The notes under the pieces are model-generated. The model did not search any database, was not told the DNA's origin, and saw only the letters and a list, made by a program, of their open reading frames with translations. Source: Sesamum alatum (lineage: Eukaryota > Streptophyta > Magnoliopsida > Lamiales > Pedaliaceae). Taken from it: a DNA stretch of 64,000 nucleotides. A program made the position numbers and the translations under genes. Below, in pieces: positions 11,101 through 22,230 of this stretch. Position 1 is the first letter of the stretch. Every line of letters begins with the position of its first letter. Where the stretch lies: contig JACGWO010000010.1 in NCBI GenBank assembly GCA_034509735.1, positions 14,211,193 through 14,275,192 on the forward strand, given 5' to 3'.

Positions 11101-12466
11101 AGTAACCAATTTGTAAAAATATATGGAAAATAAACCAGTGCAGAAAACATAAAAATAGAATATTATTTAAAAGTGAATGTTTTTCAAAATATTGCAAAAT
11201 GGAAAGAATGAATTTAAGTAAATGAACCCAAATATTATGAAATATATATAGTAATATGGAATTAATGTATTGAGTGGGGAGGTAAATATGGAAAACAGGA
11301 GCTTAAATTAAGGATTCAAAAATATTAAGAAAGGTCAGTTTGCTCTTTAGCCAGTTTAATTTCTGGATTTCAACTGAACACAAATTGATTGCTTTAGGGA
11401 TGGAAACTCCGCCAAATTAAATTGTGGATCTTAATGAAAGATTAAATGTATTAATTTGTTACAATTTATTGTAATTTTTGGGGTTTATTGGCTGGTGTGA
11501 TTTGTTTGGTAGAGATTGGTGTTTGATTTAAAAGAAATTAATCAAATGGTGTGAAAGAAATTAATCAGAAATTAATTGCTACTAAAATGAAGGGGAAGTG
11601 TAAGGGGGAGGGAAAGTAAAATGCAAAAAAATAATAGTTTTGCTTTAAGTTGTTTGGTATGATAGAAAGGAAAGTAAATTTTAAATAATCGATTGTCTTT
11701 GCTTGGTATGAGAAAAATAAATTGAAAAGGAAATACTAGATTTTGAAATTTTATTGATTCGTCATTTCTTTTCATTTTGTACTAGAAAATAAATAAGTTA
11801 ATATTATATTAAATAATTTTAAGTTATGAAAAAAATTTAAGAATCAAATTTAATAACTTATTAATAAAAATATTCATCAAACAAGAACAAGATTTTTTTT
11901 ATATGGTTATCTTTTCTCAAAAATTATGTACGAGTGTTATTAGCAGGAAAAGAAAATAAAATTTAGAAAAATTATATGTATGGGTAATACTAATTAAAAT
12001 AAAATATGTATTTTTGTCCTTATATTTTCACTTTCCGCTCAATTTTAGACGGGAACAAAATTAGAATACTCCCAAGGAATTTCATATACATTAAAGTTTA
12101 CTTCTCCTCCGTCTATTCTCCCTAATCAAACTAACCTGATTCGTACATCTGCTTTACTATCTTTTCTTGTACTCCTATTTTTATCCTAACCAAACAAACT
12201 CTTGCTACCAATATCGCATGTTGAATCTTCTATCACTTTTCTCGGGAACTTTAAACTGAAAAATCCTATAAATGTGAAAGACATTTTTATTGAATATTAA
12301 ATAGGGATGACAATGGATTTTATATGATCACATCAATCTCAAAATTGCATCTGCTGGAGATGGGTGGTCATGATAAAATAGAAAAGCTTTGGGGGAATAA
12401 TTTTAATGATTTGGATCCAAATCCAGGATCAGTAATCCAATCAATTATAATCTATATATACGTTAA
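11101..12466. other. AT-rich upstream region without recognisable gene
   Basis: This stretch should contain the promoter of the lyase gene (minus strand) but shows no motif I can defend. It is AT-rich with several A and T runs. Short open frames here lack known motifs or splice context. Confidence 0.5.
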
Positions 12467-13430
12467 TCTATACTAATTATAAAATGAAATGTCTTTTTAT
12501 CAGAAAAGAGTAGCTTTTTTTATGTTTTTATAGAGATTGCCCTTCAATTTTGCAGAATACTCTTTCTTTTTTTTTTATTTTGCAAAAAGAAATTAATAAT
12601 TTGTGAAGGATAAAGATGGAAAATCATATTTATTTACAGTTCTCGTACCAAAATTTTTAAGTACCGAATATACCCTTTTACAGAATCCACATTCTGGGAA
12701 ACTATCCCGCTCTCGCGCTCGCTGAAACAAAACCTCCTCCTCCAGACGACAAAAACCATTTGGCTTCATCACCTTCTTCAATCAAATTCTCGAAAATATT
12801 TTGTTTGTGCTTCGTTTCACTCTATGTTGTCTGAACGGCATTAAAGACTTTTTAGAGATTGATTTCCATACTCTTTATTCTTTGTCTCCAGTGGGCTCGA
12901 CGGCAAATGTGTTGTGATGATTCAACAGAAATATACTCCGACAAAAAAAAGAGAGATGAAGATGATGGTTCTTTTTCAACTAAGCCAAGTAAGTCGTGAA
13001 CTCTTGCGTGCGTGTGTTTTTGAATTATGCACTCAAGGTGTTTGATAAATCGTTAACAAGTGTATAGTTTGAATCAAAATTGAAGATGAGGGACTCTTCA
13101 CTGTCTTCCCAGAGGCGGATCTATCTGTATACGGGGAATGTAGCTTAATAGTTGATTTATCGTGGTTTTTGGAATATTCAAAGAGCATAGAATAGAAATA
13201 GAGTTTGGGAAGTGATGCAAATCTATGGATTCATGTTCAGAGACTCAATGAGTATATGTTGTTCTGTTGGATGATGTTCTTTTGCAAGTCAGTCTAATCC
13301 CAAATTCCTTTAAGAAAAAGGAGAAGAAATTTTGACAGAAATGAGTGACTTCAATGCTCGGGACACCATGAGATCGTTTCATGTTTGTGTTGCTATATTA
13401 ATCATTTAGCGCAATTGTTATAGGGTTTCA
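12467..13430 (+). other. Helitron-like 5' terminus followed by exon-like fragments of unknown origin
   Basis: TCTATACTAATTATAAAATG at 12467, preceded by A, resembles the 5' terminus of the Helitron at 15714-18097. Downstream, 12900-12990 reads CDDSTEIYSDKKKRDEDDGS and then meets a donor-like 'gtaagt'. The stretch at 13087-13190 reads DEGLFTVFPEADLSVYGE and continues open to a stop. These look like captured or decayed exons, but I do not recognise the protein. No Helitron 3' end was found for this strand. Confidence 0.25.
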
Positions 13431-13499
13431 TGAACTCAATTGCAATGGATTTCATGAGGAGAGATCCTGGTGTTATATATCTCATTAAGGATTTGCATA

Positions 13500-14310
13500 G
13501 TACTGTGACTTCTTGCATTGTTGTCGGGCAAATATTTTTGCGGAATTTCCTGCAGTTGTTCAGGGTTTTTGAATTGGTTTTTAACCTTGGTTATCATAGC
13601 GTTCACATTAAATTGGTTGCTAAAGTGGTCGTCCAGATGTTACACTCCAAGTCCTTGAGAAATTGGTGCTTAGCATCTATATATTCAACTACAACAGGTA
13701 TTCTCGCAGAAGTTCGGGAAGGGAATCAAGCTGTAGATCACTTAATGAACCAAGCGTGTGATAAACAATGCTCAAGAGTGTGCTAAAACATGCATATATT
13801 CATGGTAGATTGGCTACTCTTAATTATCTTGATATAATTATTCATGGTAGTGTGATTTCATCAACAGCTAATTATAAAAGGGGGAAGGTCATCGGGCAAA
13901 CATATTTACGAAATTTGGTGCAGTCGTTCAAGGCCTTTGAATTGGTTTTTGACCATGGTTGCATAGCGTTCACATTGAATTGTTTCTAAAGTGGTCGTCA
14001 AATGTTACACTGCAAGTCCTTGAGAAATTGGTGCTTAGCATCTATTCATTCGGTTACAATAGGTATTTAGGCATAAGTTTAGAGAAGGGAATCAAGCTGT
14101 AGATCTTTTAACGAACCAGGCGTGTGATAAACAATGCTCAAGAGTGTGCTAAAACATGCATATATTCATTGTAGATTGGCTACTGCTAATTATCTTGATA
14201 TAATTATTCATGGTAGTGTGGTTTCATCAGCAACTAATCATAAAAGAGAAGGTCGTCGGGCAAACATTATTGCAGAATTTGCTGCAGTCGTTCAAGGTCT
14301 TTGAATTATC
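13500..14310 (+). pseudogene. tandemly repeated LINE-type RNase H relics
   Basis: The 13500-13780 stretch reads in one frame a degraded RNase H domain of plant LINE type: FELVFNLGYHSVHIKL, VVVQMLHSKSLRNW, then REGNQAVDHLMNQACD. Consensus elements are '(L)ELAxxLGYxxVHIELDSK', 'VVxML' and 'REGNxxADxLAN'; the catalytic Asp of IELDSK and the Asp expected in the last motif are altered. The segment starting 'gtcgggcaaa' recurs at about 13519, 13887 and 14251, a period of about 366 bp. Copy 2 carries frameshifts, and copy 3 is cut off at about 14310 by an LTR fragment. It is non-functional. Confidence 0.55.
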
Positions 14311-14312
14311 AT

Positions 14313-14843
14313 ATGCATGTGACTGTCATGATTACTCAAGTTCGAGAACTAATCTCGTACTATCGGAGGCTGGAATTCCAGTCATACCGTCCAAGCCTCC
14401 AAGGCTTCCATATGACGATTCTTGCGAGTCAGTTCAGTTAGCTAACACTCTTGTCAACTAACTCACTAATATTGCATAGATGTCCAACGTCTATCACTGA
14501 TGAAACACGCCACACTCATCCAATGAATGCAATCGTTAGTGCAAGTCTTTATAGGACCCTCGATTTTCTGTCTCGAGGTCTTCGACTTGGAACAATTCAG
14601 ATCCAACCCTTAGAAGTTGGTTTCATAGCTGTCATCTAATGCGCAATCCAACTATGACTTGTACATTTGGTCTGTGGGATGTGTTGTGATGTTAATAGAA
14701 TAAACATGTATAGTAAAATAAATAGAATTTCCAACCATGGATACTCTCTTTATTCATATTCAATATTACAATTACATTGAAATTGTCAGAAATAGATTAC
14801 ATCAAGGCCAATCTAATTGACTTTTTGGTCACCTATTCTAACA
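14313..14843 (-). mobile_element. truncated Copia LTR fragment
   Basis: It matches in order the right portion of the LTR at 51863-54106: 'cttccatatgacgattc', 'gtgcaagtct', 'ttcgacttgga', and the end 'ggtcacctattctaaca'. On the minus strand this is the LTR start (TGTTAGAATAGGTGACC). The left side is truncated inside the third RNase H repeat. It is degraded relative to the other copies, so older. Confidence 0.7.
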
Positions 14844-15713
14844 ATAGATATATAGTACAAACAGATTTGACCATGCATTTAACGCTAGATGGAAAGCTAA
14901 TATAACAACGCTTCTACGTTTTGCCTAGCATCGCAACATAGCATTATCTAGTCGTACTTTCTTTAAAAGAAGGTGTCTTGTTCCGTCTTTCCGCTAATAG
15001 ATCTTGTTGTTCACACAAATATGAATATATGACAAGGACGAATATATGTTTCCTCCAATGATTTCACATCTTGCTTATAGAAATAAACCTTAGGACTTTC
15101 GCTATATTTAAGTTATATTTCTGCTATTCATAGAGACTCGATAACACTGGTTGTCCCTTACGATTGTTTGGAGCATTACATCAATCCAAACTTACGGAAC
15201 CTTATTTCTCTTTTGTCATTCCAACATTTTAGATTGGTTAATAAGATTCACCAGGACTCTGATCAGTCCTAGATAGAAGTGCAACATTATGTACATTGGT
15301 TTCAAGGAGTAATTCGTTTCGTAAATGTATTAAGGCAATAGGATGGCTCCAAAGGATGTATCAGATGCAATCGAAATGCATTGTGTGTCAAGAGAGCTAA
15401 GGTCCTTTCCATCGAGTTCAAGTTTGGCTTTAACCTTCGTTATTCATGCCCAATCGGATAGATATATAGCACAAATTCGACCATGCATGTGTCACTAGAT
15501 GGCAAGCTAATGTGGTAACCTTTTACGTTTTGCCTAGCATCGCAACATAACATTATTTAGTCGTACTTTCTTTAGAAGAAGGTGTCTTATCCTTCTTCCA
15601 CGAGTAGATCTTGTTGTTCGCATTGATATGAATATATGACAAGGACGAATATATATTTACACCAATGATTTCACGTCTTTCTTATAGAATCAAACCTTAT
15701 GCCTTTTTGTATA

Positions 15714-18097
15714 CTAGAAAGTATCACGTGCGTTGCACGTGTAGAAATATATTTTTAGAAGTGAATATATAATTTATTGGTTATAAGAGATATTAAACTC
15801 ACAATTTTATTTATTTTTGTATTATTGAATCATTAGCATATAATTATATTTTCAAAATATTGATATAACTATTTTAATTGGTTATTTGTAACTCACTTCT
15901 AAATTTAACTGCTGAATAAAAGATTTATTCCTTAAAATTGATTTTTTGCATTTTTCATTTTATAATTATTATGTTTAATGATTTTGTATTGGAATAAATA
16001 AAGAAAAAGTAGAATATAATATATAAAAGAACCAATATTAAAATAAAATTAACAAAATCCCTTATTTTTGGATTTTTTATAAAAAAAAAATCCAATTTAG
16101 CAAAATTGATCATGTTTTATTAGTAGTGTTTTTGAAATATTATTGTATAAAATGTTATTATTAGCATTTTTAACTTCATATATTTAGTGCGATTTCTTGA
16201 TCTGTTAATTCAAATAAATTTAATTGGTATTATCTATTTCTTATTCAATAGCATTTTATGTTTTTTAAAATTTAATTTTTATGTGCATACAATATTTTCT
16301 AATATTAAAAAATTTAAATAATAAGAGATCCACTGGGTAACTAATTTTTCGTACGCAATTCAACTTAATATATAAAAATTACTGCTTTTATATGCCGATA
16401 TTTTTTTATTCTTAATACTTAGTTTTACTTTTGTAAATTATGAAAGCTTTAATTATGTTAATTGTATTTACAACTCTTTACAAATTCTAATGTAACACTC
16501 TTTTTCAACCCATTACTTTTTAGCCATTCTTATACACAGTATTATTCTTTCGGGCGGGTGTTTACATTGTGGTTTGGTTAGAGATTTCAGATTTGTATTT
16601 CATATTCTTTAGTATGTTCTCATAGCACTTTATCTACTTTGATATCTTTACCTTTTTTTTTTTAAATAGCACATATCATCGTTGCAATTTAAACCTAAAT
16701 TGCACTTATTAGTATTATTTTACCTCCATTATATTATGAAAAAAAAGAGTAAAAATATAATCTAAAGAGAATTATCCAATATTAATATTGAAATAAAATC
16801 AATTAGTCCAAAGTTACTCATGTTAAATTTTTCAACGGACTTCTATAATAAAATTGAGAATTTATATACTAATATTTTTATTTGTAATTTATTTATTTTT
16901 TTATGTTTTGAAGTTAGGATTAGTATATATTTACATTTTACTCATGTGCTATTTATTTTAAATTTTACAGTTCCCATGTAACTCAACTTTTTTTAAAAAA
17001 TAATTTAAAAACTTTACTGGCAAATTAGCGTTAAAATTTATTTGCTTATTTATATTTTTGAATATATTATTTATTCTCTAAGTAATTAATACAAATTAGA
17101 ATACCAAATACTTTTATGTTTTGCTAGAATCTTGTTCTTATACCTAATTCTTATTTAGGGATAATTACATTTATATCCCTAATCTGTTGTTTATAAAGAT
17201 TACTCTAATCTTTTGGATAATTACAAATACACCACCAGAAACGTTAAAATTACTTACACAAGCCATCCTTAATTTTTGAAAAATTACACATATACATCCC
17301 ACAAAACGTCAATATCATTACACACCTATCCCTATTTTTTTATTTTAGGGGTGATTTCTGTAATTATGCTAAAGCTAGGGTTGATTTGTGTAAACGAACC
17401 ATAAATCAGGGGGTGTATATGTAATTATCCCTCTAATAATTTATTATAAAAAAGAGTACTACAGTAAGGATATAAATGTTTTCTCACAATATATATGAAT
17501 AAACACTCAAGAATTCTCATTATTATATTTTAATCATAAGTTGAAATTACAACATCATTTTATCTCTAGTATTATAGCAAAAATCAAAATTACATGAAAG
17601 TATAATCTCAAAATAATACTAGTAATATTAAAATAGCATCAATTAGTAAGAAGTCATCCATGTTAAATTTTTCAAAAGCATTTCTAATTTAATAAGATTA
17701 ATAATATTTTTAAAAACTTCTTGATATTTATTATATATTTCATATATATATAATTTTTAACGTTTAGTATTTTATGTATTATTTCGATACTATTCATTTT
17801 ACATTATATTCTGCCCTAGTAAAATAATATTTTTAAAATATTTAAAAACGTCTTCTAACAAATTAATCGCATAGACATATTATTGCCGGCCTATTTTTTT
17901 TAGTATGATATATTTATCATTGTCCAAGTAGTTTAGAGATATTAGAACTCTTAAATAGTCTTCTATTGATAGAATTTTATTCTTTTATAGTTAATTTTTA
18001 TTTATTATTAAAAAAGTAAATTAAGTAAGGGGATGAATATCTTTTCACAATGGGGAACAAACACATAAGAGATTCACACTTTTATATATAGTATAGA
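15714..18097 (-). mobile_element. non-autonomous Helitron, 2384 bp
   Basis: On the minus strand it begins TCTATACTATATATAAAAG at 18097 and ends CTAG at 15714. Just upstream of the CTAG is the hairpin CACGTGC-AAC-GCACGTG (15725-15741). It is inserted between A and T without target duplication. These are the standard Helitron termini. The interior is very AT-rich and has no Rep/helicase reading frame, so movement would need an autonomous relative. The neighbouring tandem-repeat copy at about 18671-18694 carries the uninterrupted sequence across the insertion point, which confirms both ends. Confidence 0.9.
17156..17432. mobile_element. foldback element nested in the Helitron
   Basis: The left end AGGGATAATTACATTTATAT and right end ATATGTAATTATCCCT are inverted. 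Inner arms pair as well: 'cacaagccatccttaattttt' against 'gctagggttgatttgtgtaa', and 'acacacctatccctattttt' against 'ttttaggggtgatttctgtaat'. About 277 bp, non-coding. Confidence 0.65.
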
Positions 18098-19180
18098 TTT
18101 AAGTCATAGTTTTGTCATTCATAAAGACTCGATAGCACTTGTCGTCCCTACATTTGTTTGGAGTATTAGTTATTCGATCCAAACATACAGAACTTTATTT
18201 ATCTTTTGTTCAGTCCAACATTGTAGATTTGTTACTAAGATTCACAAGGATCGTGATCAATCCTAGACACAAGTGCATCGTTGTGTGCATTGGTTTTAAG
18301 GAGTACTTCATTCCCTGAATGTACTAAGGCACTCCAAAGGGTGTAATAGATGCAATTGAAATGCATTGTGTGTCGAGGGAGCTGAAGTCCTTTTCATCGA
18401 GTCCAAGTGTGGCTTTATGGAGTCCCTGCATCTGGACAGTGAAATGACATAAATATAAGGGAAGGAAGTTGCCTAATTATTAATTTTTCCACTGTTTGTT
18501 TGAATTCCAAAGTCTCAATGTTTTGCTGTGTGCATCGCAGGTTGGAGCTTGTTGCATTTTTTGTGTGAAGTGATGCGTGTAGGTTGTTCACATTTATAAG
18601 AATATATGACAAGGACGAATATATATTTCCACCAATGATTTCACATCTTTCTTATAGAAACAAATCTTACGCCTTTTTGTATATTTAAGTCATATTTTTG
18701 TCATTCATAAAGACTCGATAGCACTTGTCGTCCCCTACATTTGTTTGGAGTATTAGTCATTCGATCCAAACTTATGGAACCTTATTTCTCTTTTGTTCAG
18801 TCCAGTATTATAGATTTGTTACTAAGATTCACAAGGACCGTGATCAATCCTAGACACAAGTGTATCGTTGTGTGCATTGATTTTAAGGAGTACTTCATTT
18901 CGTGAATGTACTAAGGCACTCCAAAGGGTGTAATAGATGCAATTGAAATGCATTGTGTGTCGAGGGAGCTGAAGTCCTTTTCATCGAGTCCAAGTGTGGC
19001 TTTATGGAGTCCCTGCATCTGGACAGTGAAAAGACAGAGATATAAGGGAAGGAAGTTGCCTAATTATTAATTTTTTTCACTGTTTGTTTGAATTCCGAAG
19101 TCTCAATGTTTTGCTGTGTGCATTGGAAGTTGGAGCTTGTTGCATTTTTTGTGTGAAGTGATGCGTGTAGGTTGTTGGGA

Positions 19181-20393
19181 ATTGTCTCTGTCGCCAAAAG
19201 TGACCACCAATAATTGTTATTATTAATAAACAAAATATACATTACAACAGTGTCTTTTAATACGTCTATTTTTTGTCAATTTAAAATTTTCTTGTCCCAA
19301 AATCAACTGACTATTGCTGGTTATACAAGTATTGATCTACAGTCGTACAACACAGGTATTTATTGTAGTTATGGATTTTACAGCAAAAAATAGGGGCATT
19401 TTTTATTATTTATCTTGTCAATGTAAAATGATTAGGTTTCTAAATGTCCTCCTTTCTAACTTGCATATTATTCCAATTTTTGTTGCTTTAGGTTTGAGGA
19501 GCTTCAAGTTTTGGATAACATGTTTTTGATTTACTTCTGCACTGTGATGAAGAATTTTTTGTATGTTGGTTGTCTTCTGCCCCTATAGTGCATTAAGATA
19601 GTTATGTATATTTATACATGAAATTACATCTTAGTTTGGAACATGTTACATGAATGCATTTCCCTCATTTTTTTGGATTCATCTTTATTTTTCATGATTA
19701 TCGTTTTGAGATATGTTTCATAGATGGGATTGTGAGACATTTCCATGTCATGGGCTCAATAGAGATTCCCATTCTATGCTCTAGACCTTATACCTTTTTC
19801 TTGTCCAAGTGTTTATTTCTTTGCTTGTTCCCTGCTCAAGGGCTTTTGAGTGTTCTCGGATTCATATCTTAAGCAACTATTGGTTGAAGGAAGTCGTCCA
19901 AGGAATGATAGCTTTGGTAACTTTTGTTTTGTTTTTCTTTGCCCGTAATATTGATTCTATGTTGTTACGAACATTCTCATTTTGTTTTCTTATTTTTAGT
20001 AATGTTTTTCTTTGTTTATTGTTTCTGTGTAGTATTGGTTTTGTTACTGAGGATGATATATTTTGTATCATTCAAGCATCAAATATATCAAATAAATCAT
20101 ATACTAGGTTAGCTATTTTAATATTGTAATAAAAACTTATAAAAAATAGCACCTTTATCCAAACTAATGTAAGTTACTATGAGAGGAAGTGTTGGGAGAT
20201 TGATCCGTTGAAAAACTAATGAAAGAAAAGGCCCAAAACTGAAATACATAGAAAAATGTGAAGATGCAAGACCTTAAAGAAAATTTTTATTTGGGTTTTG
20301 GTATTTTTATTACGATTTGATGATTTCATCGAATTGAAATTCAATTTACACAAGAAATCACATCTCAGTTGGGGACATGTTACATGTATGCAT
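19181..20393 (+). other. T-rich region with exon-like pieces, no gene recognised
   Basis: Several acceptor/donor-like contexts frame short open stretches. One begins after 'gctttag' at about 19494 (FEELQVLDNMF). Another ends at 'gctttg|gtaact' near 19917 (SNYWLKEVVQG). A third follows 'tgtgtag' at about 20032 (IGFVTEDDIFCIIQ). This suggests a decayed or fragmentary host gene on the plus strand, but I do not recognise the product and cannot join the pieces with confidence. Confidence 0.25.
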
Positions 20394-21566
20394 TGTAACC
20401 AAAGCGGATTGGCCTGGGAGAGGGCGCGTGCTGAAGCGCAGGGGTGTGTTAAGCGTAATAAAAACGGTAAACATGCATAACAATAACAGAATATAAAATC
20501 CAATCAAGGGGTGTTCCCTTGATTCTCCCGGACGTTCGGTGTAAAGAAAAAATGCAAGATTCATGGAGGCCATAGGGTTGAATGAAGAAACAAAACATAG
20601 CAAGTGTACTCACCCTTGTAGCTTTCTTCGTCCGGCTACACGTGTTGTTTCTTGATTTGCCACATAGATCTCAACGTAGAGATCCTCCAAATCATCCACG
20701 CAATTCATCGGAATCTTGATACCCTCGTGCTAGCAAGATATCAAAGAAGGGAAAAAGACAATCGACCAAACACTATTATTTAATGTGATCGATTGTTCAT
20801 GTGTTTCCTTGTAGCAAATACAAGAAAAACAAGAAGGGCTTTTGGAGGTGAAGAGAGGGGAAGAGGTGGCCGAGGGGGGGCGCTGGTTTTGTGTGCGTGA
20901 GATGAGAGAGTTGTTGTTATGTGTTGTGTGTGTATCTTGAGATTATATAGTGTAGTATTCCTACTCCTACTCAACCTCTACAAAAGAGACATACTTTGAA
21001 GACCTTTAGGATTTTGACCTAGTCAAATCCTAGTCAACATGGGCTTTGATTAAGTCGAACTTAATCCTAGCCCTTCATCTCATCTAGCCCCAAGATCAAA
21101 TCTCATCCATCCATCCTTTGATGAGCTTACGGAATGGACATTTAAATCTAATTTAAATAGTCAAAGTAATCCTAATGGGCTTCTACTATAAATCCAATAA
21201 ATACTGAAGCCCAAAGAAATATTTCTACCTCTTTAATCTAATTAAAGGGGAAATTGCCCATCCCCTAATTTCATAAATATAATTTATGAATCAAGTCTAA
21301 TTAATCCAATTAATTCTCAAAGGCTTGATACTCCAAAAGAGGACCAATTTAAATATAACTAAATTGTCCCATTTTTTGGAATTAATTCCAAATTAACTTC
21401 TTCACCCCAGTGAATTGTGTGTGACTCTTTAAGTTCACACTTCAACTAGATTGGCCGAATCTCCAATCATTCCTTGACCGGAATTCGCCTGTCACCATGG
21501 ATGACCGTCTAGCAATGTCCATGGCACTAGAGACTAGGTAAAATCATGGCATGAACATTTAGGCTC
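20394..21566 (-). mobile_element. internally deleted Copia 3' LTR
   Basis: The plus-strand start TGTAACCAAAGCGG marks the LTR end of a minus-strand element. Collinear similarity to the LTR at 44256-46116 follows: a GC-rich block with 'gagggcgcgtgctgaagcgc', 'caaggggtgttcccttgattctcc', 'catggaggccatag', the TATA region, and 'tgtgactctttaagttcaca'. At 'gaacatttaggctccc' the LTR jumps straight into polypurine-tract sequence, so roughly the first 500 bp of the LTR (element orientation) are missing. Confidence 0.75.
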
Positions 21567-22230
21567 CCACTTGGCCTAAAGCCAATCACTCATATGCCTT
21601 AAACACATCTTCTCAAGATGTTGTGCATGAGCAATTTGTGACATGGGCTTGATCAAAGGATCTGCTATATCTTCTATTGAGCTGACTCGGTCCATCCAAA
21701 CGTCACCTCTTCCTACCATCTCCCTCAACAGGTATTAGCGTCTAAGTATGTGCTTGGATCGATGATGAGATCTCGATTCCTTTGCTTGAGCTATAGCCCC
21801 GTTGTTATTACATAAGATAACTACTGGCTCGGCAATGCTAGGCAACACACCCAACTCATGGATGTAGTTTTTCATCCAAATCGCCTCATGGGTAGCTTCT
21901 GAAGTTGCTATGTATTCAACTTCAGTGGTGGAATCTGTTGTGGTATCCTATTTGGAATTTTTTCAAGCCACCACTCCACCATTAAGCCTGAACATGAATC
22001 TTGACTGAGATTTAGCATCATCATCGTCTAACTAGAAGCTAGCATCACTAAAACCTTCCAGTATCAGCTCTCCACCTCCATAAACTAAGAACATATCTTA
22101 GTCCTCCTTAGTTACTTAAGAATACTCCTAACTGCAATCCAATGTGCCTCACCTGGACAGGACTGATATCTGCTAATCACACTCAAAGCGTAAACGATGG
22201 TAGGCCTGGTGCGGTGAATGGCATACTGGA
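21567..22230 (-). pseudogene. Copia pol remnant: polypurine tract and RNase H region
   Basis: Adjacent to the LTR, the complement of 'ctcccacttggcctaaagcc' is a polypurine tract, followed on the minus strand by sequence collinear with the RNase H region at 43500-44130. Phrases such as 'gcttctgaagttgctatgtattcaacttcagtggtggaatc' correspond to the STTEAEY...ASEA block, and the complement of 'gttattacataagataac' to the DNNGAI block. Stops and frameshifts are frequent. The reading is broken at 22231 by a solo LTR and resumes at 24368. Confidence 0.75.

Larger units (their letters stand above)
14844..19180. repeat. about 0.6-kb tandem repeat, three copies, interrupted by a Helitron
   Basis: Landmarks recur in the same order. 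'gaatatatgacaaggacgaatat' is at about 15022, 15631 and 18599. 'gactcgata(g/a)cact' is at 15127, 18123 and 18709. 'gcattgtgtgtc(g/a)ag(g/a)gagct' is at 15378, 18363 and 18951. With the 2384-bp Helitron removed, the spacing is about 590-610 bp. Copies 2 and 3 also share a tail ('ggagtccctgcatctggaca' onward) at 18418 and 19006. I do not recognise the unit; it is not part of the Copia or CACTA sequences elsewhere in the window. Confidence 0.75.

Noticed and set aside
12593..12781. Minus-strand frame MKKVMKPNGFCRLEEE...
   Set aside because: No recognised domain, no splice context, and the plus strand of the same region looks more like decayed exon sequence.
20216..20603. Short frames on both strands around the LTR start
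   Set aside because: They overlap each other and the LTR boundary at 20394, and contain no motif.
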